Shown: positions 52,555-61,406 of the stretch, in pieces
How the letters are laid out: each line of letters opens with the position of its first letter
Position numbering within the stretch: the stretch's first letter is position 1
Source of the DNA: Bacillota bacterium
GTDB lineage: Bacteria > Bacillota > Clostridia > Tissierellales > Peptoniphilaceae
NCBI GenBank assembly: GCA_030532225.1
Contig: JAUNLQ010000002.1
Span: forward strand, 1 to 64,000
Length of the DNA stretch: 64,000 nucleotides
Direction: 5' to 3'
Position numbers and translations under genes: made by a program
Notes under the pieces: model-generated
The model's database searches: none
Told to the model about the DNA's origin: nothing
What the model saw: only the letters and a program-made list of their open reading frames with translations

Positions 52555-53087
52555 AGGTCAATTTCCTCCAAGACTTTTTCCAATTCTTCCCTTGTTACTT
52601 GAAAGGAATTTAGGATCCTTAAAAATTGCTTGCCATTGCCATAGTCTATGTTAAGCCTGGCTGCTACTTGTTCTCTTATTTGTTTAGAGTTAGGTCTGCC
52701 ACTTAGGCCATACTTGTTTAGGTCTGCTTGGACAAAGTTTCCTTGGCTGTTTCTTTCTTGGGGCTTGGCCTTTTCTATGGCCCTTCTTACGTCCTCTGGG
52801 CTGGCATTTTCCACTCCTATGTCCTCTCCCTTAATGGCCTTGCCCCTTGGGAGAAAGGCGTGTTTGGCTCCTGGAATTTTTTCTGCCAGGTCCTTTCTAA
52901 TTTTTTTGCCTACATAGTCTGGGTCAGTGAAAATTATTAGGCCCCTGGTCTGGTCTAATTTTTTTAGCTTTTCTATTAGGCCCTTGCCATAGGCATAGCC
53001 ATGGGTTTGGATTACGTCAGCTTCCACTGCCCTTTTTACTACTTGTTCGTCATCTCTGCCTTCTACTACAATAACTTCTTTAATCAT
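52551..53087 (-). CDS. rnmV: Ribonuclease M5
   Basis: 178 residues. The Toprim domain shows EGRDDEQVVKRAVEAD and IFTDPDYVGKKIR with the acidic metal-binding residues. It matures 5S rRNA. It overlaps the tatD gene by 8 bases and rsmA by 4, in the usual Firmicutes order. Confidence 0.95.
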   Translation of the reverse strand: MIKEVIVVEGRDDEQVVKRAVEADVIQTHGYAYGKGLIEKLKKLDQTRGLIIFTDPDYVGKKIRKDLAEKIPGAKHAFLPRGKAIKGEDIGVENASPEDVRRAIEKAKPQERNSQGNFVQADLNKYGLSGRPNSKQIREQVAARLNIDYGNGKQFLRILNSFQVTREELEKVLEEIDL

Positions 53088-53859
53088 TAGTCAACCTATA
53101 AAATCTTAGGGTGTTAGCATCAGTTGCTTTCACCAGGTCTTCCAGATCCATGCCCCTAAGGTCAGCGATTTTTTCTGCTGTATAGGCCACATACTTAGGC
53201 TGGTTTCTCTTGCCCCTAAATGGTTCTGGAGTCAAATATGGACAGTCTGTTTCTAAAAGTAGTCTGTCTAGGGGTACGTCAACTGCAACTTCTTTTGGCT
53301 TTTTGGCGTTTTTAAAGGTAGTTACTCCTCCAAGGCTTATATAAAAACCTAGTTTCATATACTCTCTCATAAGCTCTACTGATCCTGAGTAGCAGTGAAG
53401 AAGGGCAGAAAAGTTTTGGTACTTTTCTTTGTAGGCCTTTAGTATATCAAAGGTCTTTTGGTCAGCCTCCCTAGTGTGAATTACAACTGGCAAGTCTAAG
53501 TCTACAGCCAAATCCAGCTGGGCCCTAAAGGCTTTCTCTTGATCTTCAGGGCTTGGGCTGTCGTCATAGTGGTTGTCTAGGCCTATTTCTCCTATGGCTA
53601 CAACTTTTTCCTTCTTAGTCATTGCTTGAATTTTTTCTAAGGCTTCTTGAGAAAATTCATCAGCATCTAGGGGATGGATGCCAACTATGGCATAAACATT
53701 GTCATATTTTTCTGAAAAATCTACTGCCATTTGAGAAGCTTCTAGGTTAGACCCACAATTAAAGAAATAGTCTACTCCATCTGCCTTTAAGTTGGCTAGG
53801 ATTTCATGTCTATCTTGGTCAAAGGCCTGGTCTTCTAAGTGGCCATGTGCATCTATCAT
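53080..53859 (-). CDS. tatD: TatD-family metal-dependent hydrolase
   Basis: 259 residues. AHGHLEDQAFDQDR holds the first metal ligands, GEIGLDNHY the next, and ALLHCYSGS and LLETDCPYLTP the rest. It is a TIM-barrel deoxyribonuclease-type hydrolase. The gene overlaps metG by one base and rnmV by eight. Confidence 0.94.
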   Translation of the reverse strand: MIDAHGHLEDQAFDQDRHEILANLKADGVDYFFNCGSNLEASQMAVDFSEKYDNVYAIVGIHPLDADEFSQEALEKIQAMTKKEKVVAIGEIGLDNHYDDSPSPEDQEKAFRAQLDLAVDLDLPVVIHTREADQKTFDILKAYKEKYQNFSALLHCYSGSVELMREYMKLGFYISLGGVTTFKNAKKPKEVAVDVPLDRLLLETDCPYLTPEPFRGKRNQPKYVAYTAEKIADLRGMDLEDLVKATDANTLRFYRLTND

Positions 53860-55823
53860 TATTCTACTTTTGCTCCATTTCTAAGTTCTTCATCTACAGT
53901 TAAAAGAGCCAGCTTTCCATCTCCATCTTCTGCTGCCAAAAGCATGCCTTCAGAGTCTATGCCCCTAAAGTTGTGAGGCTTTAAGTTGTAAAGGACAAAA
54001 AGCTTTCTGCCTTCCATTTCTTCTATGGAATACTTAGACTTTAAGTTTGTTACTATAGTAATATCCTTGTGGCCAAGGTCTACAGTTAGGACATAAAGTC
54101 TGTCAGCATTTGGATGGTCTATACACTTTTTAACTGTACCCATTCTTATATCTAATTTTTCTAAATCATCTAGGGTAATTTCTGGTTTTTTGTCGTCTGC
54201 TATTTGGTCCTTTAGGTCTTGGGATTTCTTTTCTTCTTCCCTGGCCTTAATAAGGGCCTCATTTTTGTCAACCATGGCTTCCATTTCCACCTTCACATCA
54301 AGTCTTGGGAAGATAATTTCAGATTTCTTAACCCTAGTTCCTGGTTTGGTCATGGCCCAGACCTTGGCATCTTCTATTTTTGGAAGGTCTTCTAGGCCTA
54401 GTTGGTGTCTTATCTTTAAGGAAGTTTCTGTTAAGAATGGATATAGCAAGTTGGAAATTATCCTTAAGGACTCACTTAGGTTATATAGAATGGTGTTTAT
54501 TCTCGTCTTGTCTTCGTCCTTGGCTGCTATCCATGGTTCTGTTTCGTCTACATACTTGTTGGTCCTTCTAATTAAGGTCCAAATATCTTCAAAGGCTCCT
54601 GAAAAATCATAGTCTTCCATTTTTTCATTAACCTTGTCTAAAATGGTAAGGGCAACAGCCTTCAAGTCCTCATCTACTTCATTATAAGTTCTAGCCTCTG
54701 GAATTAGGCCATCAGTATATTTTTCTATCATAGAAACAGTTCTAGATACTAGGTTACCTAAGTCGTTGGCCAGGTCAGAGTTTAGTCTGTTAATAAATTT
54801 TTCCCTAGTAAAAGATCCATCTTGGCCAAAGGAAAATTCACGAAGCAAGAAGTATTTCAAGGCATCAACTCCATAAGTTTGGATAATTGGCTCTGGATAG
54901 AAAATATTCTTCTTAGACTTGGACATTTTTTCATTGTCAAATAGTACCCAACCATGGCCAAAAACTTGTTTAGGAAGTTCTAGGCCCAAGGCCATTAAAA
55001 TCGCTGGCCAAATGATGGTGTGAAATCTCATAATTTCCTTGCCCACAAAGTGGGTTGATGCTGGCCACAGTCTTTCAAATCTTTCTTGGTCATAGCCATA
55101 GCCTGCTGCTGTTAAATAACAAGACAAGGCATCAATCCATACATAGACAACGTGTTTTGGATCAAAAGGCACCTTAACTCCCCAAGAAAAACTAGACCTG
55201 GTAACACTAAGGTCTTCTAAGCCGTCTTTAAGGAAGTTATTGATCATTTCATGTTCCCTGGACTTTGGCATAATAAAACTTGGGTTGTCCTTGTAGTGTT
55301 GAAGTAGTCTTTCTCTGTACTTAGATAATCTAAAGAAATAAGTTTCTTCTTTTTGGATTTGAACTGGTCTGCCACAGTCTGGACAAAGATGGTCTTCTCC
55401 AACTTGGGTTTCAGTCCAGAAAGACTCACAAGGTGTACAATAGTAGCCTTCATAGTCTCCCTTGTAAATATCTCCTTGGTCATAAAGTTTTTGGAAAATA
55501 GCTTGAACATTTTTTTCGTGTTGAGGGTCTGTAGACCTAATAAAGGCGTCATAGTGAATGTCCAGGCTTTCCCATAGCTTTTTAGTTGAAGCTACAATTG
55601 GGTCTATATAGTCTAGGGGATTGTCATAGCCATTGGCTGCTGCATTGTCCTCTAGCTTTTGTCCATGTTCGTCTGTTCCTGTTGTGAAGAACACGTCATA
55701 ACCTTGGTAGGTCTTAAATTTTTTGTAAGTGTCTACTGCTATTGTGCAGTAAGTGTGACCAATGTGGAGGAAGTCATTGGGATAATAAATTGGTGTTGTA
55801 ACATACAGTGATTTCTTAGTCAT
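53859..55823 (-). CDS. metG: Methionyl-tRNA synthetase
   Basis: 654 residues. The class I HIGH motif is HIGHTY, the KMSKS motif is present, and a zinc knuckle (CTPCESFW, CPDCGRP) lies in the connective domain. A C-terminal tRNA-binding EMAP-like domain begins near residue 545 (LDIRMGTVKKC). It charges methionine tRNA. A T-box leader precedes the gene. GGAG precedes the ATG. Confidence 0.97.
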   Translation of the reverse strand: MTKKSLYVTTPIYYPNDFLHIGHTYCTIAVDTYKKFKTYQGYDVFFTTGTDEHGQKLEDNAAANGYDNPLDYIDPIVASTKKLWESLDIHYDAFIRSTDPQHEKNVQAIFQKLYDQGDIYKGDYEGYYCTPCESFWTETQVGEDHLCPDCGRPVQIQKEETYFFRLSKYRERLLQHYKDNPSFIMPKSREHEMINNFLKDGLEDLSVTRSSFSWGVKVPFDPKHVVYVWIDALSCYLTAAGYGYDQERFERLWPASTHFVGKEIMRFHTIIWPAILMALGLELPKQVFGHGWVLFDNEKMSKSKKNIFYPEPIIQTYGVDALKYFLLREFSFGQDGSFTREKFINRLNSDLANDLGNLVSRTVSMIEKYTDGLIPEARTYNEVDEDLKAVALTILDKVNEKMEDYDFSGAFEDIWTLIRRTNKYVDETEPWIAAKDEDKTRINTILYNLSESLRIISNLLYPFLTETSLKIRHQLGLEDLPKIEDAKVWAMTKPGTRVKKSEIIFPRLDVKVEMEAMVDKNEALIKAREEEKKSQDLKDQIADDKKPEITLDDLEKLDIRMGTVKKCIDHPNADRLYVLTVDLGHKDITIVTNLKSKYSIEEMEGRKLFVLYNLKPHNFRGIDSEGMLLAAEDGDGKLALLTVDEELRNGAKVE

Positions 55824-55856
55824 TATTTTCTCCTTCGTATAGTCTTAAATTCAGCA

Positions 55857-56056
55857 TAAAAAAACTCCGTCAACAAAGAGACGAAGTTATCCGCGGTTCC
55901 ACTCTACTTATCTAATATAGATCAACTTTGACTTTTAACGCAAGTAAGACGGCCAAAAGCAAAAATGGAATCATCTTCAACGAAAACTTCTACTAGCTCC
56001 CACCAGCCGCCAGCTCTCTGTTAGTAAATTTTAGCCTACTCTTTCCATATAATCTT
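55857..56056 (-). ncRNA. T-box leader of metG
   Basis: The minus strand has the T-box sequence AGAGTGGAACCGCGG (core at 55891-55903). A terminator (ACTTCGTC/GACGGAGT, 55887-55864, then T run) follows, and upstream a stem I with AGAGAGCTGG and GGTGGGAGC-like distal elements. A likely specifier region reads GAAGATGATTCC, with ATG as the Met codon. Uncharged tRNA-Met should allow read-through into metG. Confidence 0.9.
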
Positions 56057-56062
56057 TATTAA

Positions 56063-56091
56063 AGTATATAATAGATTTAATTTTTTGTAAA
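56063..56091 (-). promoter_or_regulatory. Promoter of metG and its T-box
   Basis: On the minus strand TTTACA (56091-56086) and TATACT (56068-56063), 17 bases apart, put the start at about 56056, the T-box 5' end. Confidence 0.7.
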
Positions 56092-56187
56092 GATAAAGTA
56101 GATCGTCCTCTTTCAAGAAAGTTCTTACATAAAAAACAAAGCCCAAACTTTTCTTTTTTATTTTCTCCTTTATTTTAAACATAAAAA

Positions 56188-56212
56188 TCCTAGGCAAAAC
56201 TTCTGCCTAGGA
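56188..56212 (-). terminator. Terminator of the hem operon
   Basis: TCCTAGGCA (56188-56196) pairs perfectly with TGCCTAGGA (56204-56212), followed by TTTTTATG on the minus strand. Ends the hemA-hemL operon. Confidence 0.9.
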
Positions 56213-56219
56213 CTTAAAT

Positions 56220-57500
56220 TTATTTTTCCCCTGCTATTTCTTTTAATACTTGAAGATTATCTGCAAGGAACTTGTCTATCATTGCTTCTGTGTGGGCATC
56301 TGATAGGAAGATGGCTTCAAATTGAGCTGGAGCTACAATGTAGCCTCTTTCTAACATCTTCTTAAAGTAAAGCTTGTAAGTTTCTGTGTCGGCATTTTTT
56401 ACATCTTCATAGGATTTTATTTGGTCAAAGTCTCCAAAGAAAAGACTAAGCATTGACTTGTACCTAGAAACTTTTCCCTTAACTCCACTTATTTCTAGAT
56501 TTTTGTTAAATCCTGCTTCTAATTTGCTAGCCAGTTTGTCTAGTTTGTCGTAGATTTCTTGGTGGTCTTCAAGGTAGTGTAAAACGTCTAGACCCATTTT
56601 CATAGCAAGAGGGTTGCCTGACAAGGTTCCTGCCTGGTAGACTCCACCTGTAGGTGAAAGTTTTTCCATTATTTCTCTTTTGCCAGCAAAGGCTCCTACT
56701 GGTAGGCCTCCTCCTATGATTTTTCCAAAGCAATAAAGGTCTGCTTCTATTCCAAAGTCTTTAGCAATAGATCCAAAGCTGGTCCTAAAACCAGTTATTA
56801 CTTCGTCAAAAATTAAAACTATGCCAGCTTCTTCTGTAACTTTTCTCAATTCTTGGATAAAGTCTTGATCTGGAACAACTACGCCCATGTTGCCTGCTAT
56901 TGGTTCTATTATTACACAGGCTATTTGGTCCTTGTTAGCTGCAATTTGTTCCTTTACATCTTCAATCTTGTTGTACTGACAAACAATAGTGTCCTTAATT
57001 ACTTCTTCTGGCACTCCCAAAGATGTTGGCGCCTTGTAGGTTAGGGTTCCTGATCCAGATTTTACTAAGAGGGCATCTGAATGGCCATGATAACAGCCTT
57101 CAAATTTTATTAATTTGTTTCTGCCAGTATAACCTCTAGCCAGTCTAATGGCTGACATGGTAGCTTCTGTTCCAGAGTTTACCATTCTAACCATGTCTGT
57201 ATTTGTGGCCTTGGTTAAATATTCTGCCATTTCAACTTCAACTTCAGTTGGCAGTCCAAAGGTTAGCCCTTGGTCCAAATAGGCCTTGGCCTTGTCTATA
57301 AGGTCTTCTCTGCCGTGGCCTAAGATCATTGGTCCCCAGGAACAAACAAAGTCTACATATTCCTTGCCATCAACATCAAAAACATAGGGCCCCTTGGCAT
57401 AGTTAAAAAACACTGGTTCCATTCCCACTGAACCAAAGGCCCTTACAGGTGAATTAACTCCACCTGGCATTACCTCTATGGCTCTATGATAAAGTTTCAA
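56220..57500 (-). CDS. hemL: Glutamate-1-semialdehyde 2,1-aminomutase
   Basis: 426 residues. The PLP lysine lies in FGKIIGGGLPVGAF; GGVNSPVRAF, NSGTEATMSAIRLAR and FEGCYHGHSD are family blocks. It makes 5-aminolevulinate from glutamate-1-semialdehyde, the second C5-pathway step. The start overlaps hemB by 4 bases. Last gene of the tetrapyrrole operon. Confidence 0.96.
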   Translation of the reverse strand: MKLYHRAIEVMPGGVNSPVRAFGSVGMEPVFFNYAKGPYVFDVDGKEYVDFVCSWGPMILGHGREDLIDKAKAYLDQGLTFGLPTEVEVEMAEYLTKATNTDMVRMVNSGTEATMSAIRLARGYTGRNKLIKFEGCYHGHSDALLVKSGSGTLTYKAPTSLGVPEEVIKDTIVCQYNKIEDVKEQIAANKDQIACVIIEPIAGNMGVVVPDQDFIQELRKVTEEAGIVLIFDEVITGFRTSFGSIAKDFGIEADLYCFGKIIGGGLPVGAFAGKREIMEKLSPTGGVYQAGTLSGNPLAMKMGLDVLHYLEDHQEIYDKLDKLASKLEAGFNKNLEISGVKGKVSRYKSMLSLFFGDFDQIKSYEDVKNADTETYKLYFKKMLERGYIVAPAQFEAIFLSDAHTEAMIDKFLADNLQVLKEIAGEK

Positions 57501-58465
57501 TATCTTCCCTCCTTAAGCCACTTGGCCACTTCCTTGGCATGGTAAGAGATTATAAGTTTGGCCCCTGCCCTTTTCATGGCTATTAAACTTTCGTAAATTA
57601 CATCTTCATTTAAAAGTCCAGCTTCAATGGCCTTTTTTAGCATAGAATATTCTCCAGAAACATTGTAGGCAACTAGGGGGATATTAAAGGTAAAGCTGGC
57701 TTCCTTTATAACATCTAGGTAGGCTAAGGCTGGCTTTATAATTATAAAGTCTGCATCTTCGTCTAGGTCTAGTTGGATTTCTCTCATGGCTTCGTCACCA
57801 TTGTGGAAGTCCATTTGATAAGACTTTCTGTCTCCAAATTGTGGGGCAGATTGGGCAGCCTCTCTAAAAGGTCCATAGTAAGATGAGGCATACTTAGCTG
57901 AGTAGGCCATTATTGGAATATTTTCAAAAGCATTTTCATCTAGTTCTTGGCGAATTCTTTTTACCCTAAAGTCCATCATGTCAGATGGGGCAATTATGTC
58001 GGCTCCTGCTTGGGCATGGGACAGGGCAATTTTTGCTAAATATTCTAGGGTTTGGTCATTTACAACTTGGCCTTCTTGGTCTAAGATACCACAGTGGCCA
58101 TGGTCTGTATATTCACACATGCAAAGATCAGTTACTACTAAAATCTTGGCACTTAAATCTTTTATTTTCCTTATGGCCTTTTGGATAATGCCATCTGGGT
58201 CATAGGCTCCTGATCCACAAGAGTCCTTGTGGTCTGGAATACCAAAAAGGATTACAGCCTTTATGCCTAAGTCTTCTAATTCTCTTATTTCATCTTCTAA
58301 CATGTCTACTGAGAAATGATAAACTCCTGGTAGAGATGAAATTTCTTCCTTGATCCCCTGGCCTTCAACTAGAAAAAGGGGATAAATAAAATCACTTGTT
58401 TCTAGGCTAGTTTCCTTAATCATTTGTCTAATAAGGGGGTTGTTCCTAGTTCTTCTCATTCTCAT
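57497..58465 (-). CDS. hemB: Delta-aminolevulinic acid dehydratase (porphobilinogen synthase)
   Basis: 322 residues. The zinc-ligand stretch DLCMCEYTDHGHCGI, the catalytic lysines in AYSAKYASSYYGPFR and FIIIKPALAYLD, are intact. Condenses two 5-aminolevulinates to porphobilinogen. GGAGG precedes the ATG by 9 bases; overlaps the cobA-hemD gene by 20. Confidence 0.96.
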   Translation of the reverse strand: MRMRRTRNNPLIRQMIKETSLETSDFIYPLFLVEGQGIKEEISSLPGVYHFSVDMLEDEIRELEDLGIKAVILFGIPDHKDSCGSGAYDPDGIIQKAIRKIKDLSAKILVVTDLCMCEYTDHGHCGILDQEGQVVNDQTLEYLAKIALSHAQAGADIIAPSDMMDFRVKRIRQELDENAFENIPIMAYSAKYASSYYGPFREAAQSAPQFGDRKSYQMDFHNGDEAMREIQLDLDEDADFIIIKPALAYLDVIKEASFTFNIPLVAYNVSGEYSMLKKAIEAGLLNEDVIYESLIAMKRAGAKLIISYHAKEVAKWLKEGRY

Positions 58466-59936
58466 TTTCTACATCCTCCTTTAAAAATTCTATTAACGAG
58501 TCAATAGTAGCTTCCTTGCTTTGGCCATAAAGGTCTAAGCCTTGGTCTTTAATGGTCTTAGATGTTATGTCTCCAATTGAAACTACTTTGGCTCCTGCTA
58601 AACTTTCTTTTCCATATAACTTTAAATAATTTTCCACTGTTGATGATGAGGTGAATAGACCATAGTCAACTTCTCCAAAGTCTACCCTTTCCTCTGGCAA
58701 GGTGTTTTCATAAACTACAAAGGCATCTAGCTGACCTAGGTCCCTGTAGCCTTGAAGCAAGTCTTGTCTACTTAAGTTAGAATGGGCCAAGAAGATTTTC
58801 TTTTCCTCTGTTGAGTCTGCCTTAATGGCAGCAAGTAGGTCTTCTCCAACAAAGTTTTCAGGCTCAATGTCTGGCCTTAGGCCATAAGACCTGATTAGCT
58901 TACTAGTCATCTTGCCAATGGAACAAATTTTTACTCCTGCTAAGTCCCTTAGGTCCCTGTATTTTAAAAAGTGCTTAAAGAAAATTTCTCCACCATTTAC
59001 TGAATGGATAACCAAGTGGCTGTAGGCCCTTTTATCAAAGTCCTTGATGGCTGCAATAAAGTCTGGATTTTCCACTTCCTTTATTTCTATACATGGAGCT
59101 TCAATAACTTGGGCTCCCAGATTTTCTAATTTCTCTCTTAAGCTTGAAGCCTGGGACCTGGCCCTAGTAACTAAGACTTTTTTTGAAAATAAGGGCAGGT
59201 TCTCGTAGAAGTTTAGTTGGTCTCTTAAGTTTATAACATCACCAACTACTATTAGGGCTGGTGAACCAAAGCCCTTGCCTTGGATATCTGAGTAAATATT
59301 TTCAATAGTAGAAACTTGGACCCTTTGGTCTGGGTAGCCTCCATGCATAATTACAGCTGCTGGCCTGTCCTTGTCCATACCTGCAGCAATTAAGTCTGAA
59401 CTTAGTTGGTCTAAGTTATTTAGGCCCATATAAAAAACCAGGGTGCCCTCAAGGTCTGCATATTGGGAGAAGTTGGCCTCTGTGCCCTGGCTCCTGTGGC
59501 CAGTTATAAAGCTAATAGAGGTGGCTATGTCTCTAAAGGTTGCTGGAATACCTGCATACATTAAAGATAAGACACCTGATGTTATACCTGGAATTACTTC
59601 AAAGTCCACTCCATTTTCCAAAAGATGTAAGGCTTCTTCTCCACCTCTACCGAAAATATAAGGGTCTCCCCCCTTAAGTCTGACTACAGTCTTTCCTTCC
59701 TTGGCCTTTTCCAAGATCAAGTCATTGATTTGGTCCTGGGTCAGATAGTGGTCTCCTGCAGTTTTTCCTGCATAGTACATTTCCTTCTTGCCAAGATAAG
59801 GTTTAATTATATTTTCATTAAGGAGCCTGTCATAGACAATAACATCACAATCATCTAAGGCTTTTTTGGCCCTTATAGTTAACATGTCTGCTGGGCCTAT
59901 GCCAGCTCCAGTTATTTTAACGATTCCCTTGTTCAT
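58446..59936 (-). CDS. Uroporphyrinogen-III C-methyltransferase/uroporphyrinogen-III synthase fusion (CobA-HemD)
   Basis: 496 residues in two enzymes. Residues 1-245 are the SAM-dependent SUMT (GAGIGPADMLTIRAKKAL, VRLKGGDPYIFGRGGEE, IPGITSG), and about 255-490 are a uroporphyrinogen-III synthase (HemD) domain that is less conserved (VLVTRARSQASSL). Together they take hydroxymethylbilane to precorrin-2. Such fusions are common in clostridia and direct the pathway to siroheme or cobalamin. It overlaps hemC by 20 bases. Confidence 0.93.
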   Translation of the reverse strand: MNKGIVKITGAGIGPADMLTIRAKKALDDCDVIVYDRLLNENIIKPYLGKKEMYYAGKTAGDHYLTQDQINDLILEKAKEGKTVVRLKGGDPYIFGRGGEEALHLLENGVDFEVIPGITSGVLSLMYAGIPATFRDIATSISFITGHRSQGTEANFSQYADLEGTLVFYMGLNNLDQLSSDLIAAGMDKDRPAAVIMHGGYPDQRVQVSTIENIYSDIQGKGFGSPALIVVGDVINLRDQLNFYENLPLFSKKVLVTRARSQASSLREKLENLGAQVIEAPCIEIKEVENPDFIAAIKDFDKRAYSHLVIHSVNGGEIFFKHFLKYRDLRDLAGVKICSIGKMTSKLIRSYGLRPDIEPENFVGEDLLAAIKADSTEEKKIFLAHSNLSRQDLLQGYRDLGQLDAFVVYENTLPEERVDFGEVDYGLFTSSSTVENYLKLYGKESLAGAKVVSIGDITSKTIKDQGLDLYGQSKEATIDSLIEFLKEDVENENEKN

Positions 59937-60819
59937 AAACAGCCTCTTTCACTTGGTCAGCTAGCCTTCTAGCCAGGTCAACTCTTTTATTTATGTCCCC
60001 TTCAATTTCACGTCTTACTAGGATGTTTTTTTCTCCGTCACCAAAGCAGGCAAGTATCTTACAAGTAGACCTAGTAAAAGATGAATACAAGCCTATTGGA
60101 CTATGGCAATCTGCATCTAATTCCTTTTGGTAGGCCCTTTCTGTTTGGTATCTTAGAGTGGTGAAGGGATCAGAAATTTCTGCTAAAAATTTTATAACTT
60201 GGCTGTCTTCCCTGTATTGGAGGGCCAAAATTCCCTGACAAGGTGATGGGATTATTTCTCTTGGGGAAAAGGTGTAGGAAATCCTATCTTGGTAGCCAGC
60301 TCTCAAAAGGCCAGCCTTAGCTAGGATTACTCCATCTAGGTTTTCACTTTCAATTTTTCCCATCCTAGTTTCAATGTTGCCTCTAATTGGTTGAGTTTGG
60401 ATATTTTTCAACAGTCTTTCTAGCTGCATCTTCCTTCTGGCTGAGCCAGTTCCAATTAAAAAGCCTTCCATTTGGTCTAGGCTTTCAATTTTATCCTTTG
60501 CAACTAAAATATCCCTTGGATCTTCTCCCTTAGGAGGGTTGGCAAAGACTAGGCCCTCAGGACTTTTTCCTGGCATGTCCTTCATTGAGTGAACAGCTAG
60601 GTCAATTTCTCCATCTATTAGAGCCCTTTCAATTTCCTTGACAAAGACTCCCTTGTCGCCAATTTTAGAAATTTCCCTGTCTAGGATTTTATCTCCTGTA
60701 GTGTGAATTATTTTTATGTCTACTTGGACTTGGGGAAATCTTTCTTCCAAAAGTTTTTTTACGTGTTTTGTTTGTATAAGGGCCAGATTAGACCCTCTTG
60801 AACCAATTGTTATTTGCAA
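59917..60819 (-). CDS. hemC: Hydroxymethylbilane synthase (porphobilinogen deaminase)
   Basis: 300 residues. TIGSRGSNLALIQTKHV at the N-terminus, VHSMKDMPG, GTGSARRKMQLERL, and the dipyrromethane-cofactor cysteine in DADCHSPIGL are all present. It links four porphobilinogens. Overlaps the dehydrogenase by 10 bases and cobA-hemD by 20. Confidence 0.96.
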   Translation of the reverse strand: MQITIGSRGSNLALIQTKHVKKLLEERFPQVQVDIKIIHTTGDKILDREISKIGDKGVFVKEIERALIDGEIDLAVHSMKDMPGKSPEGLVFANPPKGEDPRDILVAKDKIESLDQMEGFLIGTGSARRKMQLERLLKNIQTQPIRGNIETRMGKIESENLDGVILAKAGLLRAGYQDRISYTFSPREIIPSPCQGILALQYREDSQVIKFLAEISDPFTTLRYQTERAYQKELDADCHSPIGLYSSFTRSTCKILACFGDGEKNILVRREIEGDINKRVDLARRLADQVKEAVYEQGNR

Positions 60820-61406
60820 TTTTCTTCTCCGTATTTTTTTATGTCTGCCAGGGGCTTTTTATACAGGTCGACTATTATTGAGCCTATGTTTTTTTCCCCT
60901 TGGTCTTTTAGTTTTTGTCTCAGGTCGTTTAAGGCTGAAATCTTTTCTTGGTCTATATTCCTTATAAGCTCTTCTAAGTCCTTGGCTATTATTCCTAAAA
61001 GGGCTGGATTTTTCCCTCCACTTGATAGGCTAATGGTCAGGTCCTCACTGGCCACAAGCTTGGTCATAATAAAGTCTGAGTTTTCAGATTTAGAAGCATT
61101 TAGAAAAGGAATCTTCTTTTCCCTTGCCTTAGCTTCTAGGATTTCATTGGCTGTCTTAGAGTCTGTAGCTATAAGCAAATAGTCGTATGAATCTAAGACA
61201 AAGTCTGAGTCAACTTTTTTCCAAATAAAGCTTAGCCTTGGATTGGCTTGCAGGTTTTTAAAGTCGTCTATAAAGCTTGAAGAAACTATGTCTATAGAAA
61301 ATTCTGTTGGCAAAAGACTTTTTACCTTTCTATAGGCCACCTGGCCACCGCCAACTACAAGGATTTTTTTGTCCCTAGTGTCTATACTTACTGGCAAATA
61401 TCTCAT
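60810..61406 (-). CDS. Precorrin-2 dehydrogenase/sirohydrochlorin ferrochelatase (CysG N-terminal/Met8 type)
   Basis: 198 residues. The Rossmann motif VVGGGQVAYRKVKSL near residues 17-31 binds NAD, and FLNASKSENSDF is near the active site; SLSSGGKNPALLGIIAKDLE is the family end motif. It oxidises precorrin-2 to sirohydrochlorin and may insert iron. Overlaps hemA by 4 bases. Confidence 0.9.
   Translation of the reverse strand: MRYLPVSIDTRDKKILVVGGGQVAYRKVKSLLPTEFSIDIVSSSFIDDFKNLQANPRLSFIWKKVDSDFVLDSYDYLLIATDSKTANEILEAKAREKKIPFLNASKSENSDFIMTKLVASEDLTISLSSGGKNPALLGIIAKDLEELIRNIDQEKISALNDLRQKLKDQGEKNIGSIIVDLYKKPLADIKKYGEENCK

Noticed and set aside
54190..54612. 140-codon plus-strand frame opposite metG
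   Set aside because: It is fully contained in metG, has no ribosome binding site and a serine/leucine-rich antisense composition.
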